NCBI GenBank assembly: GCA_026874595.1
Contig: CM049317.1
Coordinates: 60,176,618 to 60,240,617 of the forward strand
Direction of reading: 5' to 3'
DNA length: 64,000 nt
DNA from: Sipunculus nudus
Lineage: Eukaryota; Annelida; Sipuncula; Golfingiida; Sipunculidae
The notes under the pieces were generated by a model. The model was not told where the DNA came from. It ran no database searches and worked only from the letters and a program-made list of their open reading frames with translations. Made by a program: the position numbers and the translations under genes. This document shows, piece after piece, positions 11,194-22,100 of this stretch (position 1 is its first letter; each line of letters starts with the position of its first letter).

Positions 11194-13214
11194 GTAATCT
11201 GCATTCTAAATATATAACCAGCAAAATGCAATAAGTTGACAGGTCCTGGTTTGTTAACAATGCATGAGCTACATATTATTACAATTGACCTCCTCTCATC
11301 GTTAATCATCAGAACGAACAATAGTAAGAACTAACACTCCGTGGGTAAGGATACAATTAATGCAAAGAGGCACCAGATCCATGATGCACTACGCGTTTTT
11401 ATATCAGTCTTATTTATAGATCCAGCAGATATTGGATCTGTTGTGCCGTGTAACTGCTCGCATATTATGCTGCTCAATGGCTGGCTTTTCGTGCTATTTA
11501 TTTGCTCATTAATGCTCGACCCACCTGTAAAAAGACGAAATATTAATAATTTTAAAAGTATGATAATATGTTTCTAAAAATTATAATACATGCAAATTTA
11601 ATCACTCTTACATCTGTGTACATTGTCAAAGTGTAAATGTGCCTCTGCAAATATGTGCATGTGTCCATGTGTCATTATTTCGATACATGAAGCATTTCAC
11701 ATTTTTACCCAAATACTATTCACACAATCAACATATGTACCAATATATAACAGCATCGTAGAACTTACTGTAATGTGCAATTGTCTCTATTTTTGCTATT
11801 TCGAAGGCGCTCTGTGCCCTCTTATATATACAATTTTAAGGATATGAAATGCGTAAATGGCAGTTTCTACATGATCCCAAAATACATCATTACATACTAA
11901 AGCAATTCATCTGGGGTGAGGATGCCCTAATTATCCTAATTACTGGTTTAACCCCTGGAATAAAACCCAATAAAATATATAAACAAAAAATTTGGTCCGA
12001 ATTACCCTTCTCACGAATCTCTGGAAGGTTGCCGGGTGTTTGAAAGCCCAAAAGGCATCCTGTCACGTTCTGAAAGATCCATCGGTCCCATAAACGCATT
12101 CTTGAATTGACAGGGTCAGGAATTACGTCACAGACAGTATTCATTGTCATTTTACCTGAAGGAGTACGCTTACCATCCTCTCATGTCGCAAGAACACCTT
12201 GATTAGAGAGACTTACTCTGTTGTTATATAAACATATGGAAACTCTACACTGTTTACAGGTCTAAGTGTAACAAATTAAATTTCAGTAATAAACTGGTTC
12301 CCTTTTGATTGTAACTTTTATCGGTAGAATCGTGTCACACGATCTGACTTGTTGTATTCTATAGTTACAACATTCACCCTCAACTCAGAACGTTCAATAC
12401 ATCTGCTTGTTTGTGAAACCTCAGTGTCACTCAGACCATGGTATGCCTGCAGGGTCCTATTTTCTGATATACACCACTACAGGAAGGTATACATACAAGC
12501 TTTCCCTCGAATCTGGACAGGGAACCTTATCCCGGCGAATTGATACTATCCACTACGGGTGATTCAACTTTAGCCTATTCCACAGGCACCTAAAAGCGGA
12601 AAACTGATACTATTACATTATTGCATAATTGTTCAAGCAACACTTCCCTGACAGTCAACTGTATCACAGTAGCATTTGCTGGCCTCTCTACCTTAATGGG
12701 TGCTTCTCCCGAAAGCGCCACCCCGGGAACTTTTGCTATTCCTGTCCAATACATAAATCTAGCAAATCTGAATCAACATCACTGCTGTTTCCGTTCTCGC
12801 TTCGACGTCAGTATCCAGGTAGACCATAAACTGGCGCAACCCGGGAAAAAGATCGACCAAAGTCTTGATTAGGGTCGCTATACATGGGCCAATGGCCTAA
12901 TTGCACAATAATCCAGCCAAACAATTACATTATGCATATCCGCAATCCCCCCTATAGTTCAAATGGGTGGCCAAGACATCGGGTTCCTCCTACAATTGTT
13001 TCAGTCTCGGACTCTCCCTGAGGCAGGTCACTGAAAGCATCGGCCAAAGGAAGAACCAGACCCAGTTGAATGACCATATCGTAATGAGAGACTGTCAGAT
13101 CAAATGTAGAGAGCTAAGAGCTAACGGACATTAGTTTTTGTTATGAACTTGGATATTGTATTTAGATACTCTTAACGCTACTCAATGGCTTCAGTTTCAC
13201 TTGATTCAACTTAC
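11191..13214. other. Intergenic, no recognised gene
   Basis: Short open frames occur on both strands but none shows a domain, a signal peptide or consistent splice sites that I can support. No tandem repeats or terminal repeats were noticed. Confidence 0.45.
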
Positions 13215-13325
13215 AACAAGGGCTGTACTCCGATAGCGTGCAGTCCATAGGATGCTCACAAGAGGTTCCCGTTGTAGAGTAGATGTAGAAACCATACTGA
13301 GGATCATCAATCACTATTCTCTTGC
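13215..13325 (-). CDS. Candidate isolated internal exon, cysteine-bearing, unknown gene
   Basis: On the minus strand a long pyrimidine tract and TTTCCAG acceptor precede 13325, and a consensus donor GTAAGT follows 13215. The 111-nt interval is open in one frame, with 2 nt before and 1 nt after the full codons. It encodes DDPQYGFYIYSTTG and SCEHPMDCTLSEYSPC. Three cysteines and strong splice signals argue for a real exon. No partner exon could be joined to it in the neighbourhood and I do not recognise the family. It could be a remnant of a gene broken by insertions, or chance. Confidence 0.35.
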
Positions 13326-13480
13326 CTGGAAATAAAATCGAAGGAAAAAAAATATTGAATATTCCGGTTAAAACCACAGTTAAATCTTATGGGGTCTTAG
13401 TATATACATTTTGAGTTTTGGATTATTCCTAGCACCGTCCTGGAGATCACATAAACGATGAATAGGGCGGGGTTTACCCT

Positions 13481-14592
13481 AGCCGTGAAAACACGCCTCA
13501 GTAGGAATTTATATATTGGACTGGTAAGCCTAATTTGAGTGATGATACAAGTCATATGGTGAAATGTACTGCAACAGGCACCAAACCCGTTGCATTGATA
13601 TCGTGGTAAACCGTAATCAGTTAACATGATATATGGTAAACATGATATGGTAATCTTAATATAAGGCTACGAATAGTTAATCAACACAAAATAATACATA
13701 TGAACTCACACAGTTTACTGAAAATATATGGTAACGAGGAATTCCCTGAATAGCTTACAAATTTTCTGCCGTCCAATTATCCGTGCGGTCGATGTTTATA
13801 TTCATGCGGTCAGAATTCAACAAACCTGCGGTGGGCTTTACCAATATGCTGAGTTAACAGGGGATATTCTTCACATGGAAGGTAAGTATAATAAGAAAAG
13901 CAAAAGCTTGGTCTGGTTTATGTCAAACGTCAGAGTACTTGTAGGCAGGGATGCGTTGTCAAAAATAACAAAAATACTTGCATCAAGCAAGAAGTAAAGG
14001 CACTCTAACGCTACTGCCATATCGGCCCTCTGACATAACGACCATATTACTGGCTGCCAGAGTGCCTTTACATCTATGTTTGTAGATCGCATTTTAAGGT
14101 CTCATGAGGATGCAAATATTTTCGTCATTTTTGACAACGCCTTATGACCTACAGGTAAACCGTCAATTCTCATAAACCAGACTTATCGTTAGCAAATTTA
14201 GAATACTTTCTAACAACACCAATCATGAGCGATGAAAGTTCCGTTTTAACTCAGCATATTGGAAAACACCTCCGCATGTTTGTTGAATTTCTGACCATAT
14301 GAATACAGCATGGCTCTCACGGTTTACTGGATGGCTGCCAGCTTGTACGCAATACAGGAAATGACTCGTTACCAAAGAGACCGAGTTTCAGTGTCGGTTG
14401 TGAGTTCACATGTATTTTCTTGTGTTTATTCGTCATTCGTAGCATATCTTTTAAACCATGGGCTGTTTACAACAATATGAATGCAACATGATGAAGACCA
14501 CTGCAATGCATTCTTCGATATTGCTTGTATCCCGACTCTAGTAGGCTTATCAGGCGAATTATCATTGTATACTGAGTCTGCATGTCCCGGCT
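13481..14592. repeat. Long inverted repeat (two ~530-bp arms, 52-nt loop)
   Basis: The arms 13481..14008 and 14061..14592 are diverged reverse complements around a centre near 14035. Anchors along the arms: GTAAAGGCACTCT / AGAGTGCCTTTAC (innermost), AATATGCTGAGTTAA / TTAACTCAGCATATT, TCTGGTTTATG / CATAAACCAGA, TACATATGAACTCACA / TGTGAGTTCACATGTA, and TAAGCCTA / TAGGCTTA with GATACAAG / CTTGTATC outermost. Each pair keeps the same centre within a few bases. Arm identity is roughly 65..75% by eye. Similarity stops abruptly outside these bounds. It is a fold-back element or an inverted duplication; open frames within are shadows. Confidence 0.75.
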
Positions 14593-15889
14593 ACTCCGAC
14601 GCCAGTTTGCTGGTCGTAAACTTTCTATTGTCAGAGGTTGTCAGAGGGCCGAAATTGACTTAGGTCTAGCCCAGGACAAAACACCAAAATCTAGTAAGGA
14701 CACTTCAAGGTATATAAATAAGGTATTTATGGACATTATTAAAACCTAGTTAGGATTCAATAGATAATTTTCAAACCTTACCATGACCCCTTCTACAAAA
14801 AGAGATTCATATGAATTGAAAAAATGTATCCCAAAATATTTATAGTCTCTGACAAGAAACTTTGGTCAAAACTTCTTAGGGTGTCTTGGCTGAATATTCG
14901 GACCATAGGTATGGCACTTTGGCTTGTACAGTGATATAGCTAGTGAACCCCCTGGAGCCCGGTGCATAAACAAACCTGAAATCCGTATTGCAATCAGCAC
15001 AATGGTAAAGCTGAAGGAAGACACAGCAAACTCTGCACTCCAGTGCTTATAAAATGGAGACAGAGTGCGACAGTATAATTCAGCAGACAAAATATGCACA
15101 GAAGGGGATTGTTGATTTATTTTCTGGCTTGGTCCCATGTTGTTTATGGAGATATATCAAATCTAGATGTAGACCCAGGAAAGTGCTGTGTTGGATGGAA
15201 TGTCATGAAAGTGTAGTTTATAGAGCGCAAACATGGTTTCCTCTGCGTAGTTGCCTCCGACAGGATGGTATGCGTTCATCCGATTTGTGTTTGATTTGTG
15301 TTTGTTCACCACAAAACTCATGTAACCACGAATGAAATCTCATGAAATTTTCAGAGCATTTCGGGAATAGGCCAATGAAGATTCCTTCAGATTGTGGCGT
15401 TGATCCGACACAGGATCCGGGCTCAGGAATGTCAACAAGGAATATCACAAATATAAAGTCACTAATGCACGGATGAACCTGGGAATATGAGCTGAATAAG
15501 TGAATGCAAGTACGGTTTGGAGAGCATCAAACAACTGGGAGGTTTGCATTCTTCAGAATGCAAATTTTAAGTTTGGACTGCTTGTATTCTGCAAAATATG
15601 TTTTCACAAGAAGTTAGTCTTTGATCTTGACATTTGATCTAGTTAATCAATAGGCTTCTTCTCTTTTTGTAAAGGTTAGCCATGTGAGTGATGAAAGGTT
15701 CAGCGTGACAACTTCGGTTTCAAGTGAACCTACAAGCTTTTCAGGAAACGGGCTCTGTGCCTAGACATTTTATCCTAGTGACAGAAAAATCAAGATCTTC
15801 TGTAAGTATGGGATCATCATGTTTCGCTTTAAATGAAACTACAGCTGATAACCTCACACTTCACAAAAACTGAGAAAAAAATGTAAAAA
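14593..15889. other. Intergenic; includes a dispersed non-coding repeat tail
   Basis: Around 15240..15450 (minus sense) there is a phrase containing CTGAAAATTTCATGAGATTTC, then TGGTTACATGAG and GAACAAACACAAATC, then CCATCCTGTCGGAGG. This resembles a widespread marine-invertebrate repeat tail (from memory, not searched), so the open frame there is not called a gene. Nothing else was recognised. Confidence 0.4.
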
Positions 15890-16190
15890 AGGTTTGTAAA
15901 AATAAAGGTAGCGCTACTAGTCTTTAGAAACTGGCTGTCCATAATTAATACGCAAATAAAAAATCATGGCAATTAATGCATTAATGATTGAGATACTAGG
16001 GATATTGTTTCAAATTTTAAATTATATCATGGTGGACAAACAAATCACTAACTCAATGTATATAGTTCACCGTGATCTATATCTGGTTTCCGAGGATATC
16101 TTAAAGACCTCCCTAATCTCAGGTTAGTAGTTTTTAGGTCAAATGACAATGGTTTGTGCCTTGTTAGACATAAATATAATTTTTGAGGAC
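15890..16190. repeat. Copy of the ERE-bearing dispersed repeat family
   Basis: It matches the family of 7740..10860 by phrase order: a 'GTAGCGCTACTAGTCTTTAG' block, 'CATGGCAATTAATGCATTA', a degraded ERE (AGTTCACCGTGATCT near 16065) and 'TTTGTGCCTTGTTA'. It ends directly beside the GH65 stop codon (16192). Confidence 0.6.
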
Positions 16191-16191
16191 T

Positions 16192-19100
16192 CTAGTTGAG
16201 TATTCGCAGATGCTCACCTGGTGACAAGGGAATCAGGTCATTGGCGCCTTCGTAGGAGTTATTCTTCCTCAGTACCAGCAGGTGCCCGTCCAGACTATGA
16301 ACCACGATATTAGTTTCTCCGGTGAAGATTTCAATGGTCATGTTAGCACCCAGGTATTTAAAGCCAACCAATCGCAGCACCTCGGCACCCGGTGGCGGAA
16401 TTGGGTTATGGAACTCCAGCATCTCTGGACATATTCTCACGCCACCGTAACCATAAATGATGGACTGCATTAAGCCTCCAGCTCCTGGGAGAAAGTTGAC
16501 CGCATCTCGGGATGGGTCTTGACCTGAGCCTGATCCTTCAGAGTACTCAGTCCACACCTGAAGTATAAGATAAGATTAGATAACATCATCAAGAGTACCC
16601 AAGTGAAATAGTTGCTTAGATAAGAGATCATTCAGATAACTGATTTTACAACTTTTATACTTAATTTTTAAAACAGACACAAACATGGACCTAAGCCATA
16701 ATAGCTGCCAATGTGAAAATGATATCTTACCAAGAACGGGCTTGAGAGGTAATGTTGGTAACTCTTCAAGAAGGCCGACTGTGCTCTCCTGTAGTCCCGG
16801 ATCCACTTCCAGCCAACGGTGTGGAAACTGTGGGTCATCGCTGGTGTGTCAGGGTCTGTCAGGGGCTCGTAGAACTCAAGGTCATTCCACCAAATATCAT
16901 AACTCATGTTCCAATTCAGTGGGAATCCCATCATGACTGCATCTGCCTGCTTAATCCTCTTCTCGGCCTCTGTAACCATGGGTGAAGTATTCAGAATTCA
17001 ATTATCAGATTGTATAACTAAATTCTGATTCTTTAACCCACACTCATGGAGATACAGACCTAAAATTCTTCATTTCATGGGACGTCTGCAGGTCACTCTT
17101 TTAAAGGGGTGCCTCATTGTAGAGATTATGGACGGTCTCTAGACTAATTATACCCGACTTCCAAAGTCTGTTATACTAATTCCGGGGTTACATGCCCCGA
17201 CTGTTCTCCGACTGAGTGAAATTACCAGTTTTACAAATTAAGGGGTGGGGGTAACTGAAGCGGAGAGAGTGACATTGTGAGACTGAATAACAGAAAATCA
17301 AGAGTTTAATATTTAAACTGTTGCCCAGACTACACAAACTCTATCACTGTGCAGAACGAGGTTCTCAGCTTTTCTTGAGTAGTCTGGCGGCTGCACATAT
17401 TGTACGCGTGATACCTAAGTCTGAACACGGACCTCCACGTCAATCCTCTATAATTAGATTCTATAATCGAATCTTACCCTCTTTGTCCTCACCTGACAGT
17501 TGTTCGTACCCTTCATGTTGGTAATGGAGTCGTTTGACGGAGTCGTACGGTACGTGAAGATGTATGGCAGCCTGGATCATTTCATCTGTGATCTCCGTCC
17601 GGGAGTCACGGCCACAGATGCATGACTGATAGCGGGCCCAGTGTATGGCCAGGCTGGCCAGCACATTGGTGTAGGCGTTGTTTAGTACATTAGGGTGGTA
17701 CTGGTCTGGTCCAGTGACATCTAGAAAATAATAATGGTTAAGGAGTCTGCGTGTATGGGCAGAATTGAACTTGCTGACATTTGCTGGGTTTGCCTCTTAC
17801 AGATTGCTTTACATATATTTGAAACTATTGCAATTATCTTAGCTGCAGAAATTTATATTAAAAAAAATTACGCTATCCTACGAATCAAGTCAGACAATCA
17901 TATCATAGGCGGCGAAACCGGGGGGCTGGGGGGGGGGGGGTTGGTTTGGGGGCTAAAGGGGCCTGAAAATAACCATCATTCAATTGCAGGGGCTCAGCCC
18001 CAACAAAACTTTCATTGGAGGGGGGTGGGGAGGGGGGGGGGGCTGACACTATTGGGCAAACAATCATATTTGATTTCGCCGCCTGTGCATATTAAAATAA
18101 AAAAATAAAATAATATTGAAATTGTCATTTTTTACGAGCATGCGCACCAAGCGCTACGAGCGTCTGTTATGTTTGGGTCCTGTGAGCCAAAACGTTACGA
18201 GGTTTGTTAAGTAAAACCAGATTCATACCGGAGACTGCGACATAAACCTCAACATTAACGAAAATGCATTTTATTTACTTTTAATGATATGACGAAAAAA
18301 AAAGACATTTTTTACATTTATAATGTTCCCAAACACTCAGTTTCACTCGTCACCGACAGGTGTGCTGATGTTGTGGAAAAGGTCGATTGCACTTATCAAT
18401 ATCTAATATTAATGGTCTCAGTATTGTCTGAAAATCTAATTATTTTTTCTATAAAATTGGTACATTTGGTCGGTAAAATATCCACTTGTCACGAAAGCGA
18501 GACGTTGACTTTACATATAATAATTTAATAAACGTATCACTTAATCCACTTGTCAACCGTACATGGGCTGTTTTCACAATATCTCCCCCAAACCATCAGG
18601 TATCATGCTTTTCAATTTTGCACTTACATGTTTGGAAATTGTAACCTGAAAAATATCTTTTTTTGACATCTGTTCTTGCAAAGGAGACACAAGCCATTTT
18701 TATGAAACTCTTTTAACAAAACACAATTACAAGATAAGTTAGACCTGAAGAAGATAGAAAGATAGGAAATCTACAATAAAATCCGCCTGGAAACATTTAT
18801 TTAAAGATGATGTTATTGATAAATGAACAGACAGTTGTCAGAGATATATCGCGTTATCAAGAAATTGCCGCAGATATTTGTGTCCTGCAGATAAAACATG
18901 TATATGTCATTGTGGCTAACAATTTTATATGGATTTTTATAGATAACCTATAACAGTCTTAATTGATGGGAGTCTACCAAGAAAGCAAATCACCTCTAAC
19001 TTATTCAGGACAAATTCTTCCAAATTTATTGTCAAAACTCGACAAAACTGGGCTGACCTCGTTCATTATTAAATAGTAACCCCCCCCCAAAGTATTTAAT

Positions 19101-22100
19101 GGCAGTTATTAATAAATGTATATCATTTGTATTTGAGCTGTTACTTACTTGGAATATCATAACGACCTTTACTTGTGTTGTATTTGGCAAGACTGAAGAA
19201 ATAGTGAGCAATTTCACGAGACAGGTCACAGCCATTGTACTCTGGATTGGTCAAGAAATCCCGGTCCCTGGTGGCAGAGTAGTACAGCCGGACCCCGAAA
19301 CCTACGGCTCCGTTCACATGGTGTTGCCTTGCACTGCATTCTGGGCAACCATTGGTTACCACTTCACTGCCAACCGTTGCTCCTCGCCATGGAAACCTCC
19401 ATCCTTCCAATCCCAGACTTGATGCATACTCTTTTGCTCTTTGCTGGTGGTACGTCCGATAGCGCAGCATTTCCTTCGTTAAAAAAGGATGAAAGAGTAG
19501 GACTGCTGGAAGGATATACATTTCGCTGTCCCACATGACGTGGCCCATGTTGTTTTGGTTCACCCCACCACCCTTTGACAGACTTGATCGACTGACACCA
19601 GTGAAAACTTGGCCTGTTTGTGGAGGAGAGTTTGGATATTTTGCAGGTAGTGATGAAAGCAGGTAGAACTGGGAAAACCTGGAATTAGAATACACAATTT
19701 TACAGAAAAGTATGGTAAAATAATGTTAGAATACAATAATACAGAAAAGAATAGTTGTATAATGTTAGAATACAATAATACAGAAAAGCAAAGTTGTGTA
19801 ATGTTAGAATATAATAATACAGAAAAGTATAGTTGTATAATGTTAGAATACAATAATACAGAAGGGTATAGTTGTATAATGTTAGAATATAATAATAGAG
19901 AAAAGTATTGTTGTATAATGTTAGAATAAAATGATACAGAAAAGTATTGTTGTATAATGTAAGCATATAATAATACAGAAAGGTATAATTGTATAATGTT
20001 AGAATACAATAATACAGGAAAGTATAATTGTATAATGTTAGAATAAAATAAAATAGAAAAGTAAAGTTATATAATATTAAAAATCAAAATACAGTAAAAT
20101 ATAATTATATAATGTTAGAATACAATAATACAGAAAGGTTTAGTTGTATAATGTTAGAATTCAATTATACAGAAAGTGTAGTTGTATTATGTTAGAATTC
20201 AATAATACAGAAAAGTATAGTTGTATAATGTTAGTATTCAATAATACAGAAAAGTATAGTTGTATCATGTAAGAATTCCTTAATACATAATTAATCCTCA
20301 GTTTATATTTCACAGGTTTTTAGTCTCTTCACAATGATCTGGCAGATATGATGCGTCCCTGCATGTGTAGCCATCTTTGTTTTAGCGAGTTATATTTTTT
20401 AGAGTGTTTACATGACATTCTTTAATCAGCAGCTGTCAACTGTGGCTGTTTTTTGCATTTGATCAATGACCTTGACCGCCATAAGTGGGTCTGATATGTT
20501 GTAAAATGTAGACTGATTTCTCATATTTTTAAATACTTTTGTTTCTTAAATCTTCTGCTCTACACTAAATTTATTTCCCTTGAAATATAACAGGTAAATA
20601 TTTTCATAGCAAAAGAAAACAGGTGGACATGAGGGGATGAAACGGACTATAAAAAAACATAAATACAGTAAAATATTAATGTATAATGTTAGAATACAGA
20701 AAAGCATGATTGTATAACATTAGTAAAATTCAGCTCAGGGACGGACAATGTTCGTAACTGTGGCTTTCGACCATTTCACAGCATCATCGTCAGCAATCTG
20801 TTGTGATTATAAGCTATAATAACGAACAATTACAATCCCTGGGTTAAGATTTTTCTTACGTTATGGAATCTCTAGTTACAAGATATAACACAAATACTTT
20901 GCATAGTTATACAGTTTACTGGCAAAATGCATCACTTGCCCATTGGTGGAAGTAAAGCTGGAATACTACTGTTCATCAAAGAAAAAAAAATATTAATCCT
21001 ATATATATAAATATATATATACATGTATATATAATATAATGTTTTTAAATATTGATTCATTTATATAATGTAAGTTTTCAAGTACTGCAATTAATACATT
21101 AACAGTGCATTTCTGCTGAACCATAATTAGAAGATTGCTCAATATTAATTAAAAATCTGTTGAATCCTCCAATTGCTCAAAGAAACTTGTAGAAAATAAA
21201 TCAAGAAATGTATCTTCATTATTTTTTGAATATATTAAATGCCATTATAATTTAAAGAATTAAATATTTTATCTCTGCTTCTGAAAATAATGCAAATAGG
21301 TTTAGACACCACTGATGTTTGTTCAATTCCAAATGAAAGAAATTTGCCTCTCCTCGCTGTCTACAATGGCTACCATGCAAGTATTAAAGTGCAAACCTTC
21401 AACTATTGGATGTGTTGACTTGCATATACATTAATTGTATGGAACCTGTATTTAATCAATTTTGAATTGAACTAAAGTTGTCTGTACTTTGTAAAACACC
21501 TGGACTGTAACTAGGGAGTCTGTGAAATTCTTGTACCTGTACAACTACATGTACCTGAACCTAAGTACTACCCACTTGAACCTGGCTTAACCCTGGTTGT
21601 TACAGGCAACCAGGGAAGTATTTAAGTCAAACCCTGGATTGAAAGGTTTTCTCTGTATAAACTGACCTGATGATCCTATTAAGATGGATGTCTCCTTCAA
21701 TTTCCACTCTTCTTTCATCCCACGTCTTCTTCCAAGCGTCCATGTGCTCCCTTAGTAACTGGTAATGACCCTGGCAAAAATGAAATACAGGTGTTATATT
21801 TATTTATCACTGAAAATATATCTTATCATTATAATATAAAGACACAGTTTACCTCATCTACCTGGTCTATTTTCTAACTTTCTCAATATTGTGCAAATTA
21901 ACTGCCTGCTGGAAGGCTGAAATATTCATGGACTGTCAAACCTCAAAATTAAGACCACCAACCGGACCTTGATATAGTGCTCAGATTTTCGAGGCAGACG
22001 GAGTGTGGTTTCATAAGATAAGCAAAAAAAAAAAAAATTTGACCCTGAAAAAGTGGTTGTTATTTAGCGGTGGTCACTTTACCAGAGTGTTTTTTTAGGC

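Noticed and set aside
10870-11321. Open frames with (IY)n and (ER)n runs
   Set aside because: Translations of (TA)n and (GA)n microsatellites.
14866-15138. Minus-strand frame after a TTTCAG acceptor-like site
   Set aside because: The acceptor is plausible, but the peptide has no recognised family and no upstream exon could be joined.
15218-15448. Minus-strand open frame with several cysteines
   Set aside because: The nucleotide phrases resemble a common non-coding dispersed repeat, with no splice partner or domain.
19560-20009. Long open frames on both strands with 13-residue repeats (e.g. MLEYNNTEKYSCI)
   Set aside because: The 39-bp minisatellite unit is a multiple of 3, so frames stay open without coding. 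The sequence is intronic in the GH65 gene.
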